DNA of 64,000 nt from Scheffersomyces stipitis CBS 6054 (taxonomy: Eukaryota > Ascomycota > Pichiomycetes > Serinales > Debaryomycetaceae). The translations under genes were made by a program, and so were the position numbers. Below the pieces are notes generated by a model. That model was given only the letters and a program-made list of their open reading frames with translations, made no database searches and was not told the origin of the DNA. The stretch covers positions 1,240,001 through 1,304,000 of the forward strand of contig NC_009044.1 in assembly GCF_000209165.1 (NCBI RefSeq), read 5' to 3'. Below are positions 1 through 9,988 of this stretch, piece by piece (positions within the stretch are counted from its first letter, which is position 1; every line of letters begins with the position of its first letter).

Positions 1-237
1 ATCGTGTTAATCTGGGAGCTCTCGGACGGTGCACCTAGTAAGAATGGACCGTTCTTGAATGAGCAGCTTATTGAGGATGTTAAGACATCAACGGATTTAC
101 CTGAAGTAGTTCTTGAAAGTCATAGGGGAGAATTACCTGATGATGCGCATACTAAAACAAGAACTTCTGGACAAGGATCTGAGGCCAAATCAGAGAGTAA
201 GGGTAAACTAGTTCCTAAGTGGTTGAAGTTTAAGTGA
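1..237 (+). CDS. 3' end of an unidentified protein (partial)
   Basis: The frame is open from the first base of the window and stops at TGA 235-237, giving the last 78 residues of a protein whose start lies upstream. The first residues (IVLIWEL) look like the end of a WD40 repeat, but that is a weak hint from one strand. The rest is polar and low-complexity (Asp/Glu/Lys/Ser), ending in a basic hydrophobic tail, LVPKWLKFK. I do not recognise the family. The stop codon lies within an 11-bp tandem duplication (225-235 and 236-246), so the last codons may be recent. The upstream sequence would settle its identity. Confidence 0.6.
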   Translation: MVLIWELSDGAPSKNGPFLNEQLIEDVKTSTDLPEVVLESHRGELPDDAHTKTRTSGQGSEAKSESKGKLVPKWLKFK

Positions 238-1149
238 AGTTTAAGTGAAAAGAGTAAAATGAATGTTTATGAACAGATCAATAATGAGAGAAGGAGGACA
301 CGACGCAACAACCTTAAGATAACAATAATTGTTAAATTGCTGAAAACGAAAGTCTGTAGAAATGTTCATTCTAGTTACTTATGCCTTTCACGTTCGCCAA
401 ATAAACGCCAACTATGTAGTCTAAACTTTGATCTCCGACAGGAAGCATGTTTTGAAGTCATCATGAAATATTGCCGTGCAGTTTACCTTGTACCGTTCTA
501 GAGTCTACGTAAGGAAAGAATTGACGGTGTAACCTTGACATTAAACAGTCACAGAAGGCCGTAGAAATTCTAAACAATACATAACGAGAAATCGGTTCCA
601 AGCAGAGTGTATAGCGAAAAGTCAAGAGAATGTGAAATTTACGAACTTTTTGCAATTCGAATCGCCCAAATAGGCAGGAGGCGAGTTCCGCTTGTATTAA
701 TCGTAACTGGAAAGTGGTTCCATGCAATTCCTCATTCGCTGGCACAAATTGGACTAGACACAGATAAAGCTCCAATTAGTATGGTTACCATGGTTCCTTT
801 AGGGCCAGTTGCCTAAACCAGCAACAGTGAAAATTTTTGCCGCGGTGATCTCACTGTTCACACTCCTAGCCCGGTACCGGTGTCCACTGCAAAAGCAATG
901 ACCTCCCCTCCGGTATTGCCAGTCTACAACCAATATACGATACGGCGGAATGAGGAAATAGCGATATACGTTTTGGGAAGGTAAAATTGGGACTGCTTTT
1001 TCAATTGAATTTTTCAGTTTACAATTCCAATCTTATCTTTATCTTCTTCTGTGTTTGTGATTTCGTGTTTGAGAGCAATAAAATGCTACCTATCTACACT
1101 ATTAGCAGCACGTTGGAGAGGTGCACAGAGGGGGAAACCCTGTGAGAAA

Positions 1150-1156
1150 TGAGTCA
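1150..1156 (+). promoter_or_regulatory. Gcn4-binding site (TGAGTCA) upstream of GCN4
   Basis: An exact TGAGTCA heptamer (TGAGTCAT with the next base) lies about 270 bp upstream of the GCN4 TATA box. TGASTCA is the established Gcn4 recognition element. Its position suggests that GCN4 regulates its own transcription; that is inference. Confidence 0.5.
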
Positions 1157-1180
1157 TAAAAATGGAACTTCTATGGTGTT

Positions 1181-1260
1181 TGTATGAAGGGAAATGGCAC
1201 TATATGAAGGGAAAACGCTCTATATGAAGGGAAGGGCTGTCTGTATGAAGGTGGATCTGG
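1181..1260 (+). repeat. four-copy 20-bp repeat upstream of GCN4
   Basis: Four units begin at 1181, 1201, 1221 and 1241, spaced 20, 20 and 20-21 bp. They share the core TATGAAGGG (TATGAAGGT in the last copy), while the rest of each unit has diverged. A conserved core with drifting flanks resembles a cluster of protein-binding sites. No known factor is assigned. Confidence 0.7.
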
Positions 1261-1420
1261 GATTCATTAGTAATAAAGAGTATGAGGTTTACGCGTGAAA
1301 TTTATTTTCAACAATTAGCGCACCTGTACTGCAGCGCAATGGAAGTGAAAGTAAAGCCGCTGCGTAAAACTCGGACCTCTAAAGAGGAGAACCGAAAATT
1401 TTTATTCTGCCCTTCTCAGT

Positions 1421-1428
1421 TATAAAAG
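1421..1428 (+). promoter_or_regulatory. TATA box of GCN4
   Basis: TATAAAAG is followed by a CT-rich initiator region (about 1465-1485). It lies 138 bp before the first upstream ORF and 471 bp before the GCN4 start, which gives a leader of roughly 400 nt. Confidence 0.55.
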
Positions 1429-1565
1429 TAGTGCGATTCCTTCGACCGCTGAAATTGTAGATACACTTTTCTTCTTCTTCTTATCAACAACAACTTTATA
1501 ACAAACACATATTTACCTTTATTATTATCCCTTCCCCTAGTTTTTTGATTCCAAAGAATTTCAAA

Positions 1566-1577
1566 ATGTGTGCTTAA
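1566..1577 (+). promoter_or_regulatory. GCN4 uORF1 (Met-Cys-Ala-stop)
   Basis: This is the first ATG after the TATA box: ATG TGT GCT TAA. A three-codon uORF at the 5' side of a long leader is the architecture used by S. cerevisiae GCN4 uORF1, which permits reinitiation. The function here is inferred from that parallel. Confidence 0.75.
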
Positions 1578-1712
1578 ACCTATTTCCCCTAGCGTTTGTT
1601 ATATACCCCCTGAAAATTATTTTATTACATTAGTTAATTAAAATAAATTACATTAGTTTTATCAATCTTAGATATAAAACCAATCGAGTTGTTTCCATCC
1701 AATCTGTCCACC

Positions 1713-1724
1713 ATGTATTCGTGA
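1713..1724 (+). promoter_or_regulatory. GCN4 uORF2 (Met-Tyr-Ser-stop)
   Basis: This is the second ATG of the leader: ATG TAT TCG TGA, 135 nt after the uORF1 stop. It is another three-codon ORF of the kind typical of GCN4 leaders. Confidence 0.75.
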
Positions 1725-1745
1725 TACCAGTTTTTACCGTCCAAT

Positions 1746-1784
1746 ATGACGTCTCCGTTTATACGAGCTTATCTACTGCCCTAG
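1746..1784 (+). promoter_or_regulatory. GCN4 uORF3 (12 codons)
   Basis: This is the third and last ATG before the main start. It encodes 12 residues (MTSPFIRAYL then LP, with CTG read as Ser changing the residue before Pro) and stops at TAG 1782-1784. The main ATG follows after 114 nt. By analogy with Candida albicans GCN4, the last uORF is the best candidate for the main inhibitory one. Confidence 0.7.
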
Positions 1785-1898
1785 TCTAAAAATTTGAATT
1801 TTTACAAGTCCAGTTTACATCCAGTTACACCAGAATATCCCACTACGTTTCAGTTTTTAAAATTGTCCCCTGCTACATATACACAAGTTACATTAACA

Positions 1899-2849
1899 AT
1901 GTCCGCTTCTACTACTATTCCTATGATCATGTCTGCTGATTCCATGTTTGAATCTGCAGATATGTTTATTCCCCACAACGAGCAAGTCGCCAACCCCTTC
2001 GAAGAAGAGGTTGCCGCAATCAGTCGCAAGAATGCTGAACTCGACTTGAGTTCGGCCTTGCCAAATGAGAGACAGTCAGAGACGTCTCCATTTAACATCC
2101 ATTCAGCCGTGTTGGACTCCGTGTTCTCCAACGTGTTGGATGAGCATGACAACATCCAAGACCATACTCCTATGTTTGACGAACTCGACTTCATAGTCGA
2201 TGGAGCCAAGGTCAACCTGAAGGATGACTGGGTGTCCTTGTTTGGCCCTGCTGCCGACTCGGATGCACAGATAATCTCTTTAGATGCAGACATTGAAGAC
2301 AGCTTGGTCAAGAAGGAAGATTTGGACGATGCCCTTTTGGACTTGTCTGTTCCTTCGGTTGCACCAGTAACCGAGGCTAGCAGTCCTGCTCCTAGCTTTT
2401 CCACAATCGCTACAAGCACTACTGCTGCTACCAAGAGGTTGTACAGTGAAGTTGAAGATACTTTCGAGTTCTCATACAAGAAGCCCGAACAGTCGCAGCT
2501 AATCACTCCCAACCCCTCTTCAAACTTGCCTACTCCACTTTTGGATTCCCATAGTAAGAGTAGAACAAGTGCTCCTTCAAAGAAGGTCGACCATTTGGGT
2601 TGTGTCACTTACTCCAAAAAGCAAAGAACACAGCCTTTGGTTCCTATTGATATCGACGATAGTGCCGACCCTATCACTCTCAAGCGTGCTAAGAACACTG
2701 AGGCTGCTAGAAGGTCTCGTGCTAGAAAGATGGAAAGAATGAACCAATTGGAGACCAAGGTAGAAGAGTTAATCCATGAAAAGTCCACCTTGGAATTGGA
2801 GGTACTCAGATTGAAGGAGATGTTGTTGGCCAACGGCATTAAGCCATAG
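1899..2849 (+). CDS. GCN4: bZIP transcription activator Gcn4
   Basis: The product (316 residues) activates amino-acid biosynthesis genes under starvation. The last ~60 residues form a textbook bZIP. The basic region reads [17 protein letters not shown], nearly identical to yeast Gcn4, and is followed by a leucine zipper with leucines in heptad register. The N-terminal half is acidic with hydrophobic clusters (for example DDWVSLF), as in the Gcn4 activation domains. The start is the ATG at 1899: the frame is open 35 codons further up, but only from a TTG, and the leader there carries the uORFs. Translational control by three uORFs and transcriptional autoregulation through 1150-1156 are likely. 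Identity is very secure. Confidence 0.97.
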   Translation: MSASTTIPMIMSADSMFESADMFIPHNEQVANPFEEEVAAISRKNAELDLSSALPNERQSETSPFNIHSAVLDSVFSNVLDEHDNIQDHTPMFDELDFIVDGAKVNLKDDWVSLFGPAADSDAQIISLDADIEDSLVKKEDLDDALLDLSVPSVAPVTEASSPAPSFSTIATSTTAATKRLYSEVEDTFEFSYKKPEQSQLITPNPSSNLPTPLLDSHSKSRTSAPSKKVDHLGCVTYSKKQRTQPLVPIDIDDSADPITLKRAKNTEAARRSRARKMERMNQLETKVEELIHEKSTLELEVLRLKEMLLANGIKP

Positions 2850-5794
2850 GCATTGTGAATTTAATTGATTTCAGTTCTTGTCTTGCTTTAACTTTAAAAA
2901 ATAGTTATTTCATATATATTTGAAAACCAAAAAAAAATGATTGTTAATATATGAAAATAATAAAATCGGGAATACGTAATAGTTAAAGTTTCACAAATAC
3001 CCTTGTAGTCGGTCTGCAAAACGATTTTCAGAAAGACTACAAAACTGCATGAATGGAGTTTGTCCTTCAACATAATGCACTCGGGAACTGTTCCAATGGA
3101 GCGACCCTTCTAGAAAAGAAAGACTTCACCCCATTCGGACACCTCCGCGATCTTCTTCCTATAGCACGTTACAGTGCACTGCTTGGTGTCGGCTGTGACA
3201 TAAGTATAGTATGGTTTTCAACTGGAAAACCCAAATGGTTCAGTGCCTTTCTCCATCGGAGCTCCACGGCAGCCAATTAAGCTTTGGTGATTTTTCACAG
3301 CCTTACAACTCTACCAATATAGATAGCCTTTATCGTCTGCAGGAGAGGGGATCTCGGACTGAAATTTAATACCGGAGCTTATGATGTTGCCAAGCACATA
3401 CGAGTTTGTAGAAGATAATTATATGGATACGTCGTTAGCATTCTGTATGAGTGGAAATTAGTTAGCGTTCTCCGCTTGTAATTAGAGACGCTATAGGGTG
3501 TAAAATATCACTGTTAAGGCAAATTGAACAGAAAATATACACTCTGATAGGCATGTACAGGACAAGACAGTAATAAGGTCCCTCCAAATATCAGCTTCTC
3601 TTCTTGTCTGGCCAATAGGATGAAGGGATTGGGAAATTAGACCATTAGTGTTGCGGTGCTGGTGTTTCTGATAGATTCACTTTTCCGGTATCTAAATGCG
3701 TTAAATATTTTCCGTGATATTTTTAATAGCACTAATAATATAATAGAGTTGATTTTTAGCGCCAGAATCTGGAGTATTGGCCTAGGAAGAAGAGATTGGA
3801 TTAGTACAGCTCACTAGTATATCGAAAACCCCATGCCTCTGCAAAGTCATGATAGTCATTCCGCCGTTTCGAGCGATATTACAATGACCCCGTCGGATCG
3901 ATGCACTTTTGACATACACTTACGAAAGCAAAATACGAAAAAGAAAAGAAACCGTGAGCCCGTCACGTACTAAAGTTCGCTGTTTAATTTAAGATGTAGC
4001 AGTAGCAGTCGTAGAGGTATAGTAGCGTAAGTAGGCGTGGCTGTAGCACGAGTTGTCTGACTTCAGTGGGAGTGTACTCCCATAGCCGTTGGATTGGCCA
4101 TAAATGCCATTTGGAACAGGCAAGAAACAGCGGGTTTTCGACAGAAACGTCCGATGGTAATTTCCACGATAAATTAGATTTTGACTCGTTCCATGCACGC
4201 GATGCATCACCAGATTTGAGCAGAAAGAAGAGTGAGATGCCCGCTGCGAAGGCTGAAGCTAGGGATTGCGTCGGGGAGCCAATGGCTAGCAGAACTACGA
4301 TTGGGAGAAACTATTATGGTTATTGGTGACATATACGAGCCGAAGGGATGCAGAATATGGTTATTGTTGGTGAGATCCCATTTCTCCTCTAGCCAGAAAA
4401 TATCGTTCCATCATCAGCGATAAGCCTGAAGAAGCAGTAGTGAAGCCAGGATAATTGGCACTACACTACTTGTACATATCCAAGTCCTGTACCCAGACTA
4501 GCATCGCAGCGTTCGTATTGTAAGGGGGGTGGGAAACTCCAGCAGAGTACAGAATTCGGTAAGCCCCTTCGCACCAGAAATGCCTATGGAACTGCTGAAA
4601 GAATTTGCTACAGTAACATAATGAGGAACGCGAGGTAGAGAAATTGATGACCGACAAATTGATCTTTGACTCCAGCGTCTATACCGCGAGCATTTCTACA
4701 GTGATGTGGAGTACTCTGGGTTAGCGTGGATTTAGACAAACTAGTAGGGCACAAATTTTTCACAGTAGCGAGTGGAACAATGAAAATTTTCTGTGCCACT
4801 CAAGCGGCTCCCAATAAAAATACACCAGATTGGGCGTTATCTATCGCAGTTCGTAGTTTGGCCAGCGCGAGCCCAAACCGTATAAACGGCAACGGCACTG
4901 TCTTAGCAAGGCGGAGACGACCAAGCGTTGCGGTACGGGTGTGTCAGTATCACAGCACTTCTTGGCCTCGGCAGCTCTGACGAGACTTCCACTATCAGGG
5001 ACCAGCGTCGGATGGGTCTTGGTATTGGATTTTGACAGTGAGAATTCGTTCCTTGCAAAATACGAAAAGGTAAAAATGAAAAAATGAATTAGCCGCCGTG
5101 GAGCTTCGAGAACACTGGGATAATAGTCAATGAACTAAATGAACATGGAAGCGCATCACAATAACGTACAAATGTACAAATACAAAACTACCAAAGCCAT
5201 CTACGAAATCAATTCCAACCCCTTCTCCAGCTTATCAATTCACCCCCAAATGGATCGTCGAATTCACCTCTGTTGCGGCTATAATGCTCAATAATCGTTA
5301 TCTTTGTCGTCTGCAGTCTGCTGAAATGAGCTGAAATGTCATGGACACTCCGCGGCAAGGCGATTTTACCCATAGTTAACTACGGCATCGTACACTACTG
5401 CAGGTTTCCATGTCAGTTTGGCACTGCTTTTCCTAGTAATTAGACTCGGCCATTTGTGGGTTTCTTTTGATTAATATTAGTGCATTATTTTTTATTTTTC
5501 AGATGGCATTCCACCCGTTGGAGTCCTCTGTCTATATAAGAATATCAAGATCTGGACATTTGCATCTTTTTTCACTTTTGGTACCGTGCTTGATCGAAGT
5601 GCTGAGTTTGATTCTGAACGTTTTGTGTGTTCTACCTCACGTTTGTGCTTTTGATTTTTGACTGACTGCTGTCTCATCTGTCAACGCATCCAATCTTGTG
5701 TCTGAAAAAAATAATTTTGAAATATTGGAAAGTGAAAATTTGAAAATTTTGAGCTTTCTTTCAATACCTACAACTCTCCAATAATCGCTGTAAA
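2850..5794. other. long gene-free spacer, GCN4 to FCY2
   Basis: About 2.9 kb contain only short ORFs with atypical composition and no recognisable domain. AT-rich, A-tract-bearing DNA lies just after GCN4 (about 2890-2990). A TATATAAG at 5533-5540 may be the TATA box of the downstream permease, whose leader would then be about 200 nt. I see nothing else that can be supported. Confidence 0.5.
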
Positions 5795-7330
5795 ATGAGT
5801 TACGATCCAGAAAAGGGCCCTGCCGACTTCAAGAAGTCCACAGACTCGTTCGAAAAGTCCATCGAAGGTGGCTCCGGCACTGCTGAAGTCAGCAACGAAA
5901 ACTTGGGCTTCATCAACAGATTAGCTGCTAAGTTAAATGCCGAAACCAAGGGTATTGAATTGGTCACCGATGAAGAAAAGACTGATACCTCTGTCGCTAA
6001 TGTCTTTACCATGTGGTTGTCCGCTAACTTGGTCATCGCTACCTTCTCCTTGGGTACCATTGGTGTCACTGTCTTTGGACTTTCGTTCTGGACATGTGTG
6101 TTGGTCATCATCTTCTTTTCTCTCTTAGGTGCCTTCCCTGTTGCTTTCTTCTCCACCTTTGGTCCCAAGTTGGGATTGAGACAGATGATTTTGTCGAAAT
6201 TTTTGGTTGGTGACTGGGCCACTAGAATTTTCTCTGTCATCAACGTTGTTGCTTGTGTCGGTTGGGGTGCTGTGAACATTATGTCATCTGCCCAATTGTT
6301 GAACATTGTTAACAACGGTGCCTGTCCTCCATGGGCCGGTTGTTTGATCTTGGTTATCTGTACTATTCTCGTTACCTTCTTTGGTTACAACGTTATTCAC
6401 ATGTACGAGAAATGGTCGTGGGTTCCTAACGTCGTTGTCTTCATTGCAATTATCGTTAGAATGGCCAAAGCTGGTACTTTCACCGCCGGTCACTTTGAAG
6501 GTGGTTCAACCACTGCAGGTGGTGTCTTATCTTATGGTGGTGCCATCTATGGTTTCGCAACGGGTTGGACTACTTACGCTTCAGACTACACTGTCTACCA
6601 ACCAAGAAACGCTAACCCATGGAAGATCTTCTTCTACATCTACGTGGGTTTGATGCTTCCTCTCTTATTCACTTTGATCTTGGGTGCAGCCTGTGCCACC
6701 GGTACTTTGACCAACACTAGATGGAATGAGTTGTACTCGGAAAAATCCATTGGTGGTTTGGTCTACGCTATCTTGGTGGAAGATTCGTTGCACGGCTTTG
6801 GTCAATTCTTATGTGTTTTGTTGGCTCTTTCCACTGTCGCCAACAACATTCCAAACATGTATTCGCTTGCTCTTTCTGCTCAAGCTGCCTGGTCTCAATT
6901 TTCTAAGATTCCTCGTGTCTTCTGGACCGTTGCAGCCAACTTCGTCACCTTGGCTATTTGTATTCCAGCTTATTACCACTTTGAAAGTGTCATGGAAAAC
7001 TTCATGAACTTGATTGCCTATTACTTGGCTATCTACCAAGCCATCGCTTTCTCTGAACATTTTATCCACAACAGAGGCAAGTTCTCTGCTTACGACTACG
7101 TGCACTTTAACGACAAAACTGTGTACCCAGTTGGCTACGCAGGTACCTTTGGTTTCTGCTGTGGTGTCGCTGGTGTCGTTCTCGGTATGGACCAAGTTTG
7201 GTACGCTGGTGTCATTGGTAGAAGAATCGGAGACTTTGGTGGTGATATTGGTTTTGAAATGGGTTTGGGTTTCGCTTTTGTCGGCTACAACCTCGCCAGA
7301 CCTTTCGAAAAGAAATATATTGGACGTTAA
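5795..7330 (+). CDS. FCY2: purine-cytosine permease, FCY2 type
   Basis: This 511-residue plasma-membrane protein of the nucleobase-cation-symport-1 family should take up cytosine and purines with protons. After a polar cytosolic N-terminus of about 70 residues come some 12 hydrophobic segments, starting near residue 73. The family signature GWTTYASDYTVYQPRN lies in the middle, after a long loop. Length and layout match S. cerevisiae Fcy2/Fcy21. The start ATG is preceded by AAA, and no other in-frame ATG lies close. The gene is convergent with the next one, with about 250 bp between stops. Substrate range (cytosine, adenine, hypoxanthine or 5-fluorocytosine) cannot be settled from sequence, because paralogues differ. 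Confidence 0.93.
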   Translation: MSYDPEKGPADFKKSTDSFEKSIEGGSGTAEVSNENLGFINRLAAKLNAETKGIELVTDEEKTDTSVANVFTMWLSANLVIATFSLGTIGVTVFGLSFWTCVLVIIFFSLLGAFPVAFFSTFGPKLGLRQMILSKFLVGDWATRIFSVINVVACVGWGAVNIMSSAQLLNIVNNGACPPWAGCLILVICTILVTFFGYNVIHMYEKWSWVPNVVVFIAIIVRMAKAGTFTAGHFEGGSTTAGGVLSYGGAIYGFATGWTTYASDYTVYQPRNANPWKIFFYIYVGLMLPLLFTLILGAACATGTLTNTRWNELYSEKSIGGLVYAILVEDSLHGFGQFLCVLLALSTVANNIPNMYSLALSAQAAWSQFSKIPRVFWTVAANFVTLAICIPAYYHFESVMENFMNLIAYYLAIYQAIAFSEHFIHNRGKFSAYDYVHFNDKTVYPVGYAGTFGFCCGVAGVVLGMDQVWYAGVIGRRIGDFGGDIGFEMGLGFAFVGYNLARPFEKKYIGR

Positions 7331-7584
7331 GCTTCACTTTGCTTGACTTTATCTTCTCTTGTGATATTTATTCAATCTGTTTTTAATTCCCCCAACAGCT
7401 TGATTTATCTTAATCTTTCCTTCTTCAGTGTATTTATAGAACATTCAATATTTTAATCAAAATATTCATATCGATATCACGGTAACTACATGAGCATACA
7501 GTATTTTATCTATGCCACTAAACTCTAAGACTTTAACATCGTGTCATATTCATTATAATGCTATATACATATTAGTTCGACTAT

Positions 7585-9561
7585 TTACATGTCACCGAAG
7601 TTCAACATCTTCTCATAGGCTAACACTTTGCCTTCGAGACCAAACTTCGTCAATGCAAGGAAGATTTCTCGTTTAAGCGACGAGTCAATATGTTCTCCAT
7701 TGGACGTAAGGTACTTATCCAAATGTGGCATCAACCACATCATCCGGCCCAAGTCGTCGGACTTACGTGACGCTCGTATGAGTATCTTGAAGAGGTCGTT
7801 GTCGAAAATGCGAGACTCAACCACTTCTCTGTCTTCTATCATGAGCGACTGATTCAAGATCTTGTCCGGTCTGCTTCCGAAGCTAAGAACCACCTTCAAG
7901 GCTTCGTTTTCAGCATCGTCTACAGAGTGAACTACGAGTTTGTTGAAGAGTGAGTCAAGGTACTGAAACTGGCCCAACTCGATACAAGCCCTCATACCCA
8001 GATACACCGTTTCCTTGGATACATATATGGGCGAGTCAGAAGCAAACACCACAGGGGCGATCCCCAACTGCCGCAGTTGCAGACGGAAGAAACGAGACTT
8101 CGACATGAGATCAGCCAAGTAGCTTCGGTTTACGACCTTCTCGTGTTTTGCAACTTCGTCTAACCTAAAGAATGATAGCATCTGTTTTAATGTTTCTACA
8201 TCAGACCGCGGGACCTGGTACCTTAGTAGACTATCAAGTATCGAAGGTGTTTGCTCAATCAAATGCTGGAAATGCAAAGCAGAAAGTTTGCAGCCGTTCA
8301 ACACCGTCGATTTGTGTGAGAATCTGGGTAATGTCTGATATACAAGGGTTTGGTAGTGGTATAACTGTAGGTCGCCTAACTTGTCTAGCAACAATTTGAA
8401 AATACCGTAGCTGGGGATGTTACTCTTGCTTGTTAACAAAGTTCGGGTAATGCCCAAAATCAAGTCGATATGTCTCAACTCGTCATTCTTGTTGAAAGAC
8501 TCAAAATTCCTCTTCAATCCTTTGAGAAACTCTGTATCATTGACTCGAGGATTGTTGAATTGCAAGTAGTTCGTTGCCAAAACAGATTTGATCAAATCAG
8601 AATGGTCGTAGTTGAGATGCTGGGAAGATTTGTAGTACTGGAAAAATGCCCTATATGATTCAATGGAATTGAAATTGTCTGAACTACGCAAACTCTCAAC
8701 TAAATCAGTCACACTGGCAAAGTCGAGGCCCTGGAAGAACTCCTGGTAATTGTTAGGACTAGAAGAATTGGTTTTGTAGAGAGGCGTTAGTTGCTTGATG
8801 ATCTCGATCTTCTCAGGACTGTCCTTTAGGTTTCGAAGTAAATGGATATACAATGAGCTTCTACGCTGTGTACTATCAGTATTTGGCAAGAGCATGTGTT
8901 TGATGTTAATTTCAATCAAAACTGAGTTGACAAATGAATGAACCAAGAGAAGAAGCGAATTCTTCATCTGCGCATTGTAGTAGCTCAAATAAGCAACTCC
9001 AAGTTTCTTTTTAAGCTGTTCATACGAACTTATGCTCTCTACAGTTCTCTCGCTAGCCATTGATGAATTGGTACTTCCATATCCATTGAACAAGGCATTG
9101 ATGTTATCGTCGTCTTTAAAGATATGAACAATTTTCTTCCTGTGATCTGAGAATTTATGTGCTAATGAGTAGTTTTCCGTCATCTCCTTCGATTTTTCAG
9201 CGCTTCGCTTCTGTACTCGAAGAATTCGTTTATTGTCATTACGTTCTTTTATTGCATCTTTCTTTAAGACTATTCTGCCGGGAGAAAGAGGCCGTTGAGG
9301 CTGTGGATCAGAGTCGTTCTCCACCTTTTCCAAGTCGAACTCCCCCAAGTTTTCATTACAATTCTTCAAACTGTACATTCTCAATTGTACAAGCATTCCA
9401 ACATTCGTGGAAAGAAATAGCAAGTGCCAGGGGTGAGAAAACGACGACCAGAAACTTGGTGAATTTCGTCGTATAGCCACATTGCGTTGAAGAATGTGGA
9501 GTTTGCGATAGCTCGATCGGGAGACTGCACGCACAGTACCCGAGTTTATGAGCAGAAACAT
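7585..9561 (-). CDS. probable mitochondrial helical-repeat (PPR-like) protein
   Basis: The product has 658 residues from the first in-frame ATG (9561). The frame extends a further 16 codons, but only to a TTG. The N-terminus is rich in Arg/Ser/Leu with few acids (for example VRAVSRSSYRKLHIL), consistent with a mitochondrial targeting sequence. Most of the protein is predicted helix in repeating pairs, such as GIFKLLLDKLGDLQLYHYQ. That suggests the degenerate PPR-like factors that stabilise or translate mitochondrial mRNAs in yeasts (the AEP, CCM1 and RMD9 kinds). I cannot assign an orthologue. A CACGTG at 9680-9685, about 120 bp upstream, fits Cbf1-type control of a respiratory gene. Function is inference; the reading frame is secure. 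Confidence 0.8.
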   Translation of the reverse strand: MFLLINSGTVRAVSRSSYRKLHILQRNVAIRRNSPSFWSSFSHPWHLLFLSTNVGMLVQLRMYSLKNCNENLGEFDLEKVENDSDPQPQRPLSPGRIVLKKDAIKERNDNKRILRVQKRSAEKSKEMTENYSLAHKFSDHRKKIVHIFKDDDNINALFNGYGSTNSSMASERTVESISSYEQLKKKLGVAYLSYYNAQMKNSLLLLVHSFVNSVLIEINIKHMLLPNTDSTQRRSSLYIHLLRNLKDSPEKIEIIKQLTPLYKTNSSSPNNYQEFFQGLDFASVTDLVESLRSSDNFNSIESYRAFFQYYKSSQHLNYDHSDLIKSVLATNYLQFNNPRVNDTEFLKGLKRNFESFNKNDELRHIDLILGITRTLLTSKSNIPSYGIFKLLLDKLGDLQLYHYQTLVYQTLPRFSHKSTVLNGCKLSALHFQHLIEQTPSILDSLLRYQVPRSDVETLKQMLSFFRLDEVAKHEKVVNRSYLADLMSKSRFFRLQLRQLGIAPVVFASDSPIYVSKETVYLGMRACIELGQFQYLDSLFNKLVVHSVDDAENEALKVVLSFGSRPDKILNQSLMIEDREVVESRIFDNDLFKILIRASRKSDDLGRMMWLMPHLDKYLTSNGEHIDSSLKREIFLALTKFGLEGKVLAYEKMLNFGDM

Positions 9562-9888
9562 CACCGCAAGGGTTGGACTAGACTGGAGTGTTTCGGCATG
9601 CAATATCAAATTGCAAAAAGTTGAAAATATATGAAAAGTGGTTCGGTTTGAAAAATTGATATTATCGCGTGACTACATCCACGTGATTCTTATCGTAACG
9701 GACACCAAATCACATAATCAACTCATAAACCAGCGCCAGTATTATAAATAACAGTATACTGTACTGTATTGTGATATTGTGAATGTTCTGAAAGTACAAG
9801 TTGCTCAGTTTCATATTTTTGAAAGCACTATAGATACATAAAAGACAAGATATCTGAAATCACTATAATCTTACCACATGAGCAATTA

Positions 9889-9894
9889 CACGTG
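9889..9894 (+). promoter_or_regulatory. CACGTG box upstream of IRC22
   Basis: An E-box lies 94 bp upstream of the IRC22 ATG. A second one at 9680-9685 serves the divergent mitochondrial gene. CACGTG is the core of Cbf1 and related bHLH sites. Confidence 0.4.
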
Positions 9895-9988
9895 ATACAC
9901 GGCCAGTTGTTCACTTGAAAAATGTCTCCACTCCGATTTTTTCAGATTGGAAAATTACTTCTTCATTGAAAAATCCCACCCTACCACC

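Larger units (their letters stand above)
238..1420. other. intergenic region upstream of GCN4
   Basis: There is no convincing gene. The short ORFs here have no recognisable protein features. The region holds a Gcn4-type site at 1150-1156 and a four-copy 20-bp repeat at 1181-1260, both listed separately. Confidence 0.6.

Noticed and set aside
1794..1898. 35-codon N-terminal extension of GCN4
   Set aside because: It starts at TTG, and the region is the uORF-bearing leader; the conserved protein starts at ATG 1899.
3053..3280. 75-codon ORF with ATG after GCN4
   Set aside because: No domain, no neighbours in operon-like context (irrelevant in yeast), atypical composition, surrounded by equally long chance frames.
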